Of a stretch of 64,000 bases of DNA, positions 16,742-25,334 are shown one piece after another. The stretch is taken from the NCBI GenBank assembly GCA_023458755.1, contig JAEWYE010000009.1, forward strand, positions 25,702 through 89,701, given 5' to 3'. The position numbers were made by a program, and so were the translations under genes. Each line of letters opens with the position of its first letter. Position 1 is the first letter of the stretch. The notes under the pieces were generated by a model that ran no database searches, was not told where the DNA came from, and saw nothing but the letters and a program-made list of their open reading frames with translations. Source of the DNA: Bacillota bacterium. Its GTDB lineage: Bacteria; Bacillota; Clostridia; Oscillospirales; Acutalibacteraceae.

Positions 16742-18334
16742 TCACTTTCCATATCGTTCCTTATACTCGGTTGCCGTAACTCCGGTGATCTTTTTAAACA
16801 GCTTTGAAAAATAGTTGGGATCTGCATAGCCGACCTGTCTGGAAACATCTTTAATGGAAGCATCTGTGTTGGCCAGAAATTCCTTTGCCTTTTCGATTCG
16901 GATAGTCAGTAATTGGTCAATAAAGTTAACACCTGTTTCTTCCTTATAAAAATGACTGAAATAGTACGGGCTGAGGTTTACTTCCTTTGCAATGCTGTCC
17001 AGTGTTATTTCTTCACTGTAATGGCTTTCCATATACGTATTTGCTTTTTCAATCAGCCTGTTGATTTTCTTCTGCCTGCTGAGGGCAATTTGGTTCACTG
17101 CCGCTGAAATATAACGGCAGCACCGGCCGCGCAGTTCATTGGGGCTTTGCGCAGCAAGAATTTCACCAAGGCTTTCTGAATAATTCCGCTCCAAATTTCC
17201 CCACTGCTTACTGAAACTGAGTATCAGCGAGATACATTTATTTTTCACTTCATCAAAGTCCGGCATGACTTCGGCACACATTTGCGAAAATAAATTTTCA
17301 AACGTAAGCAAAGCCGCCGAAGCGTCCTCTGTTTCCACACTGCGCTGAAAAGTTTGCAAAAACTGCTTTTCAAAATGATCGCTGCTCTCTGTATTATCCT
17401 CCAATATGTCGTCATAATGCAGAATCGGGCAGTCAAATTCAGAGACCGAAAGCACCTGCAAAGCCTTTAGCGCCTGCCGGTAAGATTCCCGCGCACCGTC
17501 AACATTCGGACAATATCTGCCAACACCGATGGTTATCTCCAAATCCAATTTTTCCGCGCGGCTGTAAAAATTCTGCATGGCGTTTTCCGCGGCAAGCTTT
17601 TGCTCAAACGCGCTGCTGCCCTCATCCAAAATATAAACGATCAGGCGATTCAGCATCATCGGTCCTACCACACACGCGCACAAAGACTTTAGAATACCGC
17701 GGTAATATTGGTACAGCTTCTGACTTTGTACACCGGCACCGATTTTATTTTTTACCTCGCCGCCCTCTTTTTCGCCGAATTGAATGGCAACCACATACCC
17801 GCTGGTACTTTGAAAATCAAACAAACGACAATAATTCTGCAAATCGTCCGTACCGTCATCAAACATGCAAACCGAGTTGATAAAGCCGGTTTCCAAAATA
17901 GGCGTGACCATTTCGAACTTTTCTTTCAGCTCTATTTCACGCTGCGCCTTATCGCGCCGTGCATCCAGCTTTTCCACTACCTGTTGCAGCGCTTCAACCA
18001 GCTTATCTTCTTTGACCGGCTTCAAAAGATAATCATCCACATTGAGGGCGACCGCCTCTACTGCATAATCAAAATAGTCAAAAGCGGAAATTACAAGGAA
18101 CCGGACATTCGGATTTTGTTTGCGTATCTGTCGCATTGCATCCAGCCCATTAACACCGGGCATATTGATGTCCATAAGAATAATGTCGGGATGCGCACTG
18201 TCCGCTTTTTCAATGGCTGTTCTGCCGGAATGCGCGGTATCTTCCACTTTTACGGTAGTAAACCGATTGTTGATAATATATTCAATCGATTTTACCGCAA
18301 TTGGCTCGTCATCCACAATCAATACGCGATACAC
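16742..18334 (-). CDS. YesN-type response regulator, AraC family output
   Basis: 530 residues. The N-terminal receiver has the acidic pair DDE at 8-10, phospho-acceptor D55 (LMDINMPG) and a later lysine in YLLKPV. A long central region follows. The C-terminal AraC double helix-turn-helix is at about residues 425-530 (ANTYMESHYSEEITLDSIAK, VSRQVGYADPNYFSKLFKKITG). The GTG start at 18334 follows AGGAGGAG, which also spans the kinase stop 3 bp away. It is paired with the upstream kinase. The likely target is the chvE-mmsAB operon downstream. Confidence 0.94.
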   Translation of the reverse strand: MYRVLIVDDEPIAVKSIEYIINNRFTTVKVEDTAHSGRTAIEKADSAHPDIILMDINMPGVNGLDAMRQIRKQNPNVRFLVISAFDYFDYAVEAVALNVDDYLLKPVKEDKLVEALQQVVEKLDARRDKAQREIELKEKFEMVTPILETGFINSVCMFDDGTDDLQNYCRLFDFQSTSGYVVAIQFGEKEGGEVKNKIGAGVQSQKLYQYYRGILKSLCACVVGPMMLNRLIVYILDEGSSAFEQKLAAENAMQNFYSRAEKLDLEITIGVGRYCPNVDGARESYRQALKALQVLSVSEFDCPILHYDDILEDNTESSDHFEKQFLQTFQRSVETEDASAALLTFENLFSQMCAEVMPDFDEVKNKCISLILSFSKQWGNLERNYSESLGEILAAQSPNELRGRCCRYISAAVNQIALSRQKKINRLIEKANTYMESHYSEEITLDSIAKEVNLSPYYFSHFYKEETGVNFIDQLLTIRIEKAKEFLANTDASIKDVSRQVGYADPNYFSKLFKKITGVTATEYKERYGK

Positions 18335-18336
18335 GT

Positions 18337-19899
18337 CTACTCCTCCTGTCCTTTTTGAATCGGCAGCACAAAAATAAATTTCGTTTCGCCGTCTTTACAA
18401 GTAATTCGCATCACATCGTGCTTACCGTAAAAAAGCCGCAGACGCTTGAGCACATTGTCCACACCGATACCGGTCGTGTGGCCCTTCTGCTTCGGTTTTT
18501 CCCGAATCATCTCTTCCGATGCCCCGTTCAAAATTGCATCAATTTTCTCCTGCCCAATGCCTTTGCCGTTATCGCTGACCGTTACATATACGTTTTTGTC
18601 GTCCCGGCCGGCGGAAACCCGAATGGTGCCTCCGTCTTCCATTTCTCCGATACCGTGAATATAAGCGTTTTCCACAATGGGCTGCAGTGTCATGCGCGGC
18701 ACAACAAAATCCAGCAGCTTCTGGTCGGATTCGTTAATCTCCAAGGAAAACCGAACGCGGTCGCCAAAACGCGTTTGCAGCAGATACATATAGGATACCA
18801 CATTATTGATTTCATCCTTCAGCGTCGCATTGATATCCAGACCGTTCAAATTATAGCGAAAAATATCCGCCGCGTTTTCAAGGTATGTGCAGGTAGTCTG
18901 ATCGCCCTGCAGCATGGCGATTTTGGCACCAATATTAATTGTGTTAAAAATAAAATGCGGATTCACCTGCGACTGCAAAGCCAAAAGTTCCGACTCATGC
19001 AGCGCGTTTTTCATTTTTAAATTGTTTACCTTCTGTTCGTTGAGCGTGCGCTCCAGCCGCCGCTTTTCCTGCAATTCGTTCACGTAATCTTTCACACTGA
19101 CCGCCATAGACTGAAACACGCGGTACAGCATGTTCACTTCACGGCTGGATTTGGCAGGAGAGATTTCCACATCGAAATTACCCTTGGAAATTTCGGTGGC
19201 GTAAGAGGCCAGCTTGGTAATCGGTTTGGTGATTTCAAAGCTGAAAAGAATAATCATGATGATAACATAAATCATGACGGCTGCGATAAAACAGTTATTA
19301 AAAACGGTGGCCTGCTGCTGTTTTATACTGATAGCCTGATATTTCTCGGCACTGTCGATAATATCCTGGCTCATGATTTCTTCCATATAGACTGTAATCT
19401 GATTGCTTTCTTTTACGGTCAGCTCATAATCTGTGGTATAGGCATCCACATTTCTGCCGCGCTTGGCGTTAATGGCACTTTCAGCATCTCTCAGATAATT
19501 GGTAATCATATTGGCTGCATTTTTGATTTTAACACCGCGCGGTGTATAAGTAACCTCGGCAAGCAGTTTGTTTACGTTATCGTTCACCGCGCTGCTGTCG
19601 CTGTAAAACGCCAGCAGGCTGTCCGAATTGTTGGTGGAAAGGTAAAGTTCCACATCATTCTGGATTTTGCTGATTCTGCTGTACGCTCCCGTAAGTTCCA
19701 GGTTCTTACGGAACATCTCGGATGTGTCCTGCATCAATAATTGGGATGATACAAAAGTATATATGCTGGCAAGCATAATAATGACTGCGGAAGCCAAAAA
19801 GAAAATAATCAGCCGAGTGCGAAATTTCATTCCGCCGGCTTTTGCAAAACTTCGCGAGAGATTGGAGAACATTGTACTGGGCATAATTCTATTTTTCAT
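18337..19899 (-). CDS. YesM-type sensor histidine kinase
   Basis: 520 residues. The first membrane helix is at about 27-47, followed by an extracytoplasmic domain of about 150 residues and a second helix near 197-217. Next are a HAMP-like linker (EITKPITKLASYATEISKGNFDVEI) and a His-kinase domain with phospho-accepting His in LQSQVNPHFIFNT (about residue 311). The C-terminal HATPase has N and G boxes (VENAYIHGIG, VSDNGKGIG, GIGVDNVLKRL). Its ATG overlaps the last codons of the anchored binding protein (GATGAAAAATAG), so the two are translationally coupled. It presumably reads sugar occupancy from that protein. Confidence 0.94.
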   Translation of the reverse strand: MKNRIMPSTMFSNLSRSFAKAGGMKFRTRLIIFFLASAVIIMLASIYTFVSSQLLMQDTSEMFRKNLELTGAYSRISKIQNDVELYLSTNNSDSLLAFYSDSSAVNDNVNKLLAEVTYTPRGVKIKNAANMITNYLRDAESAINAKRGRNVDAYTTDYELTVKESNQITVYMEEIMSQDIIDSAEKYQAISIKQQQATVFNNCFIAAVMIYVIIMIILFSFEITKPITKLASYATEISKGNFDVEISPAKSSREVNMLYRVFQSMAVSVKDYVNELQEKRRLERTLNEQKVNNLKMKNALHESELLALQSQVNPHFIFNTINIGAKIAMLQGDQTTCTYLENAADIFRYNLNGLDINATLKDEINNVVSYMYLLQTRFGDRVRFSLEINESDQKLLDFVVPRMTLQPIVENAYIHGIGEMEDGGTIRVSAGRDDKNVYVTVSDNGKGIGQEKIDAILNGASEEMIREKPKQKGHTTGIGVDNVLKRLRLFYGKHDVMRITCKDGETKFIFVLPIQKGQEE

Positions 19900-20875
19900 C
19901 GGATTTCACCATATACTTATCCGCATTGAACCGGTCAATCGTAATCAATTCCGTATTGAGGCTGTCGGTTATCTGCTTTTTATCCAAAAGAGCGCAAAGC
20001 TGCGCTACCGTTTGATAGCCGATCTGATAGGCGTCCGGGCAGACTGCTCCGTAAATTACCCCGCTTTTAATGTAGTTTAGTGTCTGCGGCATGGCACCGT
20101 AACCGACCACAGAGATATTCTCCAGCTTATTCGTATCCACAAGCATCTGCGCCACGCCCGGCGTACTGCGTTCATCGGTGCAGATAATCAAATTCAGTTT
20201 GGGATTTTGCGCCAGAATGGTATTCATCAGCTTTTCGATTTCAAACATGCCGGAGTTCAGTGAGTAAACGTTCTGCACTTTCATTCCGGAATAGGCGGAA
20301 AAAGCATGAAGAATGCCCTGCAGCTTTAAATTTTTATACTGACTGTTCTGTTCCTGCGCTCCGTTTACAATGACCGCGACATTCGCGTTGCCATTGCATA
20401 CTTCAACACCCATCTCGCCCTCTTTTTCACCAATCGCGTAGCTGTTGGAACTTACAATCGGAACATCCGGAATATCGCCTAGTTCATTTTCAAAGGTAAC
20501 TGCCGCAATATTATTTCTTCTGGCGGTTTCGAGTACTGCAGCTGTTTTTGTAATATCCTGTGCCTGCAATGCAACACCGTCTACTTTTGAAAAAATCGCT
20601 TTTTCAACCGCCTGCACGGAAGTATCGGTATCCTTCTGCGCGATATCCACAAATTCCACATAAGTATTGAGGGCAGTGCCCGCAGCGGACGCTCCTTTTT
20701 TAAACATAGTCCAGAAATGTTCATCCGAATTCTGCGTAATCACCTGCAAATGGTATTTCGGATGGGCTTGTTCCGCTTTTTCCGTTCCTCCGCTGTTCGA
20801 CGTTTCATATAAACCGTAAAATAAAACTCCTATAATCACCAAAGCAGCTGCCAACGCCGCAAGAATTCCTTTCAT
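19889..20875 (-). CDS. Membrane-anchored sugar-binding protein, probable sensor subunit
   Basis: 328 residues with a type 1 periplasmic-binding fold. The N-terminus is an uncleaved signal anchor (MKGILAALAAALVIIGVLFYGLYETS) without a lipobox cysteine, unlike the transport binding proteins in this window. Binding-domain blocks are YHLQVITQNSDEHFWTMFKKGA, DGVALQAQDITKTAAVLETARRNNIAAVTFE and IICTDERSTPGVAQML. ATG 20875 follows AAGGGG. It opens the sensor operon and overlaps the kinase gene by 11 bp. The arrangement resembles the known XylFII-LytS systems, where an anchored binding protein presents sugar to a kinase. The ligand cannot be named from sequence. Confidence 0.88.
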   Translation of the reverse strand: MKGILAALAAALVIIGVLFYGLYETSNSGGTEKAEQAHPKYHLQVITQNSDEHFWTMFKKGASAAGTALNTYVEFVDIAQKDTDTSVQAVEKAIFSKVDGVALQAQDITKTAAVLETARRNNIAAVTFENELGDIPDVPIVSSNSYAIGEKEGEMGVEVCNGNANVAVIVNGAQEQNSQYKNLKLQGILHAFSAYSGMKVQNVYSLNSGMFEIEKLMNTILAQNPKLNLIICTDERSTPGVAQMLVDTNKLENISVVGYGAMPQTLNYIKSGVIYGAVCPDAYQIGYQTVAQLCALLDKKQITDSLNTELITIDRFNADKYMVKSDEK

Positions 20876-21065
20876 TGTACCCCTTCCAGTCTTTTGTAAC
20901 TGCATTCCCCAAAATTCAAAAACTCATATCAAAGTTGCACCGCATATGGATTTGCAGCAAATTGACTTGCCATTAGAATTTCACAACTAAGAATTTTCGT
21001 GACAAGTCCTTGCGAATATGTCCACAGTATATACAATTTTATTCTTCAAGTAAACACTTTTATTG

Positions 21066-22865
21066 TCAATCTATAAAAATATTCGAAATTTTCGAAAATC
21101 TTTTATAGTCCGTTTGTATACAGACCGACTGATAAGGACGCAGTTTTAGTTTTTGGCCTTTGCTTATTTTTATGTTAGGCTCGTCAGCACTCTGTACCAT
21201 GCCTGTACAGGGTGCTTCGGTTTCCACGTTTTTTGCGGTCAGATTGCTGATGAGGCAAAATGGCTTGCCTCCCGCAGTGTAGACCAATTGAAACAAGTCT
21301 CCCATTTCCGCACGAAGTATGACCTTATCTTTCAGGGTGAACAAGGTTTGATAGAGCTTCATTTGGTCTTCCGAATATTCCTTGATATTATCGGAAGTAA
21401 AAACCAGTCCGCCTAAAACACGGTTAATCAAAAAGAGTGTATATCTTTGATCTTTTGAAAGCTGATTGCTGTCGTTTCGCAAAATAAAAACATCCGGGTC
21501 ATTATAAAAAGCACGCCCGTTCAAATGCCGGCGCCCGATGGTGCTTGTCAGGGCATTGCTTGTGGAAACACGCTCACGGTAATGCAAAGCCGCAAGCAGA
21601 CGGTCTTCCCATTTCAGTGCCACATCGCTGCTGACACGGCAGTAATCGACCAGCCCAAATGAGCAACCAAGCGGCACGCCGCAGCCGAGAATGATTTTAT
21701 CGCCTGCTGTTTCACGAAGGAAGCGCATACATTCATACATAACCTGACCCCGTGTTTTATCTTTGCGCGGTATCAGCGCAGCGGCGTATAAAAAGTCAAG
21801 CTTCACCATGTCGTAATTCCATTGATTGAGTACCGTATCAAAAACGTCACGCAGATAATCGCGCACGCCTTCGTTATAAAAATCAAGCACGTAAAAAATC
21901 CCGCTCCAACCCGGATTAAAGCCGGCCTTTCCCAACACCCAATCGGGATGTTCCCTGTAAATGCGTGAAGTTTTCTCACAAATCAGCGGTGCCAGCCACA
22001 ATCCCGCCTTATATCCGCTTTTTTGAATCTCCTGCGCAAGATACCGCATTCCACTTGGAAATTTATTGTTTATATTCAGCCAATCACCCACAGCCTGCTG
22101 ATAGCCGTCATCAATTTGTAAAATATCAATCGGTATGTTTTGGGAGTGGAAGGCATTGAGATTCTCGAGAATATCCTTTTGTGTCACATTCGTATAGTAG
22201 TTGTACCAACTCGTCCATCCCGTGCAGGGCTGTACTCGCGGTTTTGGAATTTCTGCCGCCGCAAAGTAACAGTCGAAAGCCTCATTTTCTTCCCCGTAAG
22301 CGGTAAAAATGTCGAACATGCCATAGGGTTTCCCAACCTGCGGCACAAGCCCCTTACAATCTTTCAAAACGCTCAGGCTCTTTTGGATTTTGTCGTATTC
22401 AAAAGCGGTATAGCCGGTATACTCATTCAGTGAACCGTAAAGGGTAATGTGCTGATTTTCACTATGCCGGATATAGGTATATGTCCAGCTTTGAAGTTTG
22501 TTTCGCCTATAGGGATAAAAGGAATAGTCCCCGTACATATGTGTGATTGGCCACAAGAGTTTGTTTAGTTTGGGGATGGATTCGTGAAGAGTTGTTTCGC
22601 GGCTGTCCGTCCATGTTTGATACCCGTTGAGAAATATCGGATTTTCTTCTTCCAGCCGCTCGCTCGTCATAAGGCGGCACTCACAGATTTCAATTTCAGT
22701 TTTTGGTGTTAAAATTACCATAATTCGGCTGCCTCCGCTCAGTGCTGCACAATTTACCGCGAGCATAACGTCCGGTGTTTCCACACTCTGTGTAAAATCC
22801 AGCGACTGCACTGCTTTTTTTCCCCGCAAGGATTTGGTATAGGTAAGCCTGCCGTTAAAATCCAT
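21066..22865 (-). CDS. GH36 alpha-galactosidase
   Basis: 599 residues, cytoplasmic (no signal peptide). GH36 hallmarks are PCTGWTSWYNYYTNVTQKDIL, DILQIDDGYQ, GLWLAPL, the nucleophile Asp in MVKLDFLYAAA (about residue 356) and the acid/base Asp in CRVSSDVALKW (about 412). It is shorter than the 700-residue tetrameric members but complete. It releases alpha-1,6-galactose from raffinose-family sugars or galactomannan oligomers, which would supply a ligand for the adjacent monosaccharide transporter. ATG 22865 has AAGGA 7 nt upstream. A minus-strand TTGCTT, 17 bp, TAACAT about 80 bp before the start is a candidate promoter. Confidence 0.92.
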   Translation of the reverse strand: MDFNGRLTYTKSLRGKKAVQSLDFTQSVETPDVMLAVNCAALSGGSRIMVILTPKTEIEICECRLMTSERLEEENPIFLNGYQTWTDSRETTLHESIPKLNKLLWPITHMYGDYSFYPYRRNKLQSWTYTYIRHSENQHITLYGSLNEYTGYTAFEYDKIQKSLSVLKDCKGLVPQVGKPYGMFDIFTAYGEENEAFDCYFAAAEIPKPRVQPCTGWTSWYNYYTNVTQKDILENLNAFHSQNIPIDILQIDDGYQQAVGDWLNINNKFPSGMRYLAQEIQKSGYKAGLWLAPLICEKTSRIYREHPDWVLGKAGFNPGWSGIFYVLDFYNEGVRDYLRDVFDTVLNQWNYDMVKLDFLYAAALIPRKDKTRGQVMYECMRFLRETAGDKIILGCGVPLGCSFGLVDYCRVSSDVALKWEDRLLAALHYRERVSTSNALTSTIGRRHLNGRAFYNDPDVFILRNDSNQLSKDQRYTLFLINRVLGGLVFTSDNIKEYSEDQMKLYQTLFTLKDKVILRAEMGDLFQLVYTAGGKPFCLISNLTAKNVETEAPCTGMVQSADEPNIKISKGQKLKLRPYQSVCIQTDYKRFSKISNIFID

Positions 22866-23012
22866 ATTCAATCCTTCTTCCCCATTCAAGTGAATTTGTA
22901 CCGGTTGCTTTATTGGTTTGTTTTACCATTCCGCTTATCCCCATGTTAGCAAAGTAAAGTTAGAAAAGCAATAATATTCTTCGTTTGTTTTTCCTTATGT
23001 GGCAAAACAACA

Positions 23013-23060
23013 CCCCCAGAGCAGCCAGAGTTTTATTTTTTACTCTGTCTGCTCTGGGGG
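23013..23060. terminator. Long GC-rich inverted repeat between the GH36 gene and the truncated surface gene
   Basis: CCCCCAGAGCAG pairs perfectly with CTGCTCTGGGGG, with an inner AGAGT/ACTCT helix and a T-rich loop. Neither side has a good T run. It may be an ancestral terminator left near the breakpoint that removed the 5' part of the following gene. The rest of 22866-23316 holds the GH36 promoter and no supportable intact gene. Confidence 0.5.
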
Positions 23061-23316
23061 CAGCATATCAAGCTGAGATTTTATTCCTTTTGCATTTCTA
23101 TTTCAATTTTTTCGGAAACATAAGCAGGTTCCACAATTGGAGAATACATATACCCTCTTCGGAATCCGCTTTGCAGTTCATCGTAAAATGCAGGACATTC
23201 CAAAATGACACGGATAAAAAAGTCTTTTTGATAGTTTCTACACGATCAAGCAATAGCAGCAGTGCTGTAATCTGTGTTTTATCCAGTGATACTTTCAGCA
23301 AAATGATTGCAGACGT

Positions 23317-24705
23317 ATGTATGACGTACTGATAAACAATTATAAAAATCAGGATGCCGAGCACGGAATTGATATCGGTGGCGAAAAGTCATCCATTTTG
23401 ATTGCAAATGCCGTTGAAGTACCGCATCAGCCCAACGTAACGATTGAAAATGCATGTATTACTTGCCTTTCCGATGCAGATCTTATTCCACGCGGCTTTG
23501 AGCATATCATTAACGGCATCGGGGTCGGTACAAAAAATGCGCAGATCGGCCAACGCAACCAGATTGTCAAATTTCAGGACGGAATTGGCTATGGAGTCAA
23601 TAATGTGGAAATACTCGGAGCGGTGGAACCGAAAAAGGAACCCGTAAAAACCGACGCTCTGAAAGCGGAAATTGATAAAGCGAATTCCCTGCATCTTTCC
23701 GATTATTATGACAATGGAAAAGATGCGTTTATCTCCGCATTGAGTACCGCCAAGGCAGTTCTCTCCAATCCGGAAGATCAGGATCAGGTAGATGAAACGC
23801 TGCAACTGCTGCAAAAAGCAGCCGGAGGGCTCAAATTACTGCCAAGCAAAGTAGAACTGAATACTGTTATTCAGCAGGCAAAAGGGAAAGCTATGAATGA
23901 TTACACCGACCTGACTGCTGAAAGATTAGAAGCAGCGCTGAAAAAGGCCATTTCCGTCAGTGAAAACACACAAGCCAGTGCTGACGAAATTGCAGACTCT
24001 GTTCAAAATCTACGTGCGGCGGTAAATGGTCTGATTGCGAAAAACACCGGCAGTAACCCCAGTACCCCTATATCTTCCGTTACTGTTTCTGTACCGAATT
24101 TAACCGGCAAATACATCGCAAGCGTACCAAAACCCGCTTTACTGCCAGCTGGCCAAATGGTAAAATTTGTTCTTGGCCGTGTAACGTTGAATATTCCGTC
24201 TTCCGTGCTTCAAACTGCGGAAGCCAGTAATGGCGCACTGAGCATTTCTCAAGGACCCACAAGTTCCAGTACATTTAGTTCAATTCAAGTCATCGCTGGA
24301 AATGAAAATGTTGTAGATGTATTTGATCTGAACTTGATAGGCACTAACGGTAATATTCATCAGTTGGGCCAGGCAGTAACCGTAACCATTCAGCTTACCC
24401 TAGACCAAATTGCAAAGCTTCAGGGAGCTGTTCCGGCAGTCTATTATTACAATCCGACAACTAATACACTCGAAAATTTGAATGCAGCCTTTGATTTAGT
24501 AAAAGGCACAGCTACATTTACAACCACACATTTCAGCACATACGTTATAGCGAAAGCGGCCGTTAAAGCCCCGGTGACAAGTCCTTCTACCGGCGACGAT
24601 AGTTCAAAAGTTCTTCTAATATACTTGCTAATCGTCAATGCAGCGGTGATAACAGTCTTCGCTTTCCGGCGTAGGAAAGGCACAAGAATAAAATTTCTTA
24701 GGTAA
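23317..24705 (+). pseudogene. 5'-truncated surface protein gene (beta-helix remnant, FIVAR-like repeats, wall anchor)
   Basis: The open frame encodes 462 residues but has no ribosome binding site and no signal peptide, although its C-terminus is that of an exported protein. In order it shows a partial right-handed beta-helix-like region (GIDIGG, NVTIENACITCLSD), two FIVAR-like helical repeats (about residues 110-170 and 178-240) and a beta domain ending in HFSTYVIA. The end is SPSTG, a hydrophobic helix and RRRKGTR, a sortase-type signal. The HFS-Y-IA segment before the anchor is shared with the two large surface proteins at 50-64 kb. Frames before 23317 are broken, consistent with decay of a longer gene. 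Expression is doubtful. Confidence 0.65.
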
Positions 24706-24736
24706 TCCTCTTTATTTCTTAAACATTCATTAGCTG

Positions 24737-24780
24737 AAGGGAGCGCTGCGAAACGAAAGTTTTGCAGCGCCCCCTTTTTT
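24737..24780 (+). terminator. Intrinsic terminator after the truncated surface gene
   Basis: GGAGCGCTGC-G-AAAC pairs with GTTT-T-GCAGCGCC, closed by AGGG/CCCT and followed by TTTTTT. It is a strong canonical terminator and argues that the decayed gene was once transcribed on the plus strand. Confidence 0.85.
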
Positions 24781-24833
24781 CCTGTTGAAAACTGAGTTTT
24801 CGTATTACCCCCGGATCAATCGGAAAACTTAAT

Positions 24834-24876
24834 TTGACTTCATTGCGTATAAATGCTAAAGTTAACTTTAAGTCAA
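24834..24876. promoter_or_regulatory. MerR-type operator with overlapping opposed promoters
   Basis: The perfect palindrome TAAAGTTAACTTTA is at 24857-24870. Minus strand: TTGACT (24871-24876) and TATACG (24846-24851) are separated by 19 bp with the palindrome in the spacer, the classic MerR-activated architecture. Plus strand: TTGACT (24834-24839), 17 bp, TAAAGT (24857-24862) would express merR itself and be blocked by bound protein. Confidence 0.7.
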
Positions 24877-24911
24877 TGGTTTCATGAAAAAATTAAATAT
24901 GGAGGCTTATT

Positions 24912-25289
24912 ATGGAATATACAATCAAAGAGGTTTCGGAGCGTACCCATTTGTCCCCTTCCACACTCCGCTATTATGATAAAGAAGGGTTGATGCCATT
25001 ATTGGGGAGAACGGACTCCGGCATACGCAAATTTTCCGATGTGGATATAAGCTGGCTGCAATTAGTTTGCTGCCTGAAAAACAGCGGTATGCCACTTAAA
25101 ATGATTAAGCGTTTCATGACATTTTGTCTAAAAGGCTCTTCCACCTGCGAACAGCGAAAGGAAATATTGGAACAGCACAAAGCAGATATTCTAAAACAAA
25201 TCGAGGTACTGAATTCCAGTTTGGAAACGATAAACTATAAGCTCAGCCACTACAAAGAAATCGGCATTTTCCACATTGATAACAAATAG
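24912..25289 (+). CDS. MerR family transcriptional regulator
   Basis: 125 residues. The winged helix-turn-helix MEYTIKEVSERTHLSPSTLRYYDKEGLMP is typical. The continuation RTDSGIRKFSDVDISWLQLVCCLKNSGMPLKMIKRFM and a C-terminal coiled coil (HKADILKQIEVLNSSLETINYKLSHYK) place it with the AdhR/NmlR-like aldehyde- or stress-responsive group. That group lacks the metal-binding loop. ATG 24912 has GGAGG 7 nt upstream. Its operator-like palindrome lies 40 bp upstream. The gene it would activate, on the other strand, is not present. Confidence 0.92.
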   Translation: MEYTIKEVSERTHLSPSTLRYYDKEGLMPLLGRTDSGIRKFSDVDISWLQLVCCLKNSGMPLKMIKRFMTFCLKGSSTCEQRKEILEQHKADILKQIEVLNSSLETINYKLSHYKEIGIFHIDNK

Positions 25290-25334
25290 ACAGATCCATT
25301 ATTAGTATGTAGCAGGAACGCAAAGGGATTAGAA

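Noticed and set aside
23098..23364. Minus-strand 88-codon hydrophobic frame
   Set aside because: No ribosome binding site or family similarity; it overlaps the decayed 5' region of the surface-protein pseudogene and looks like chance.
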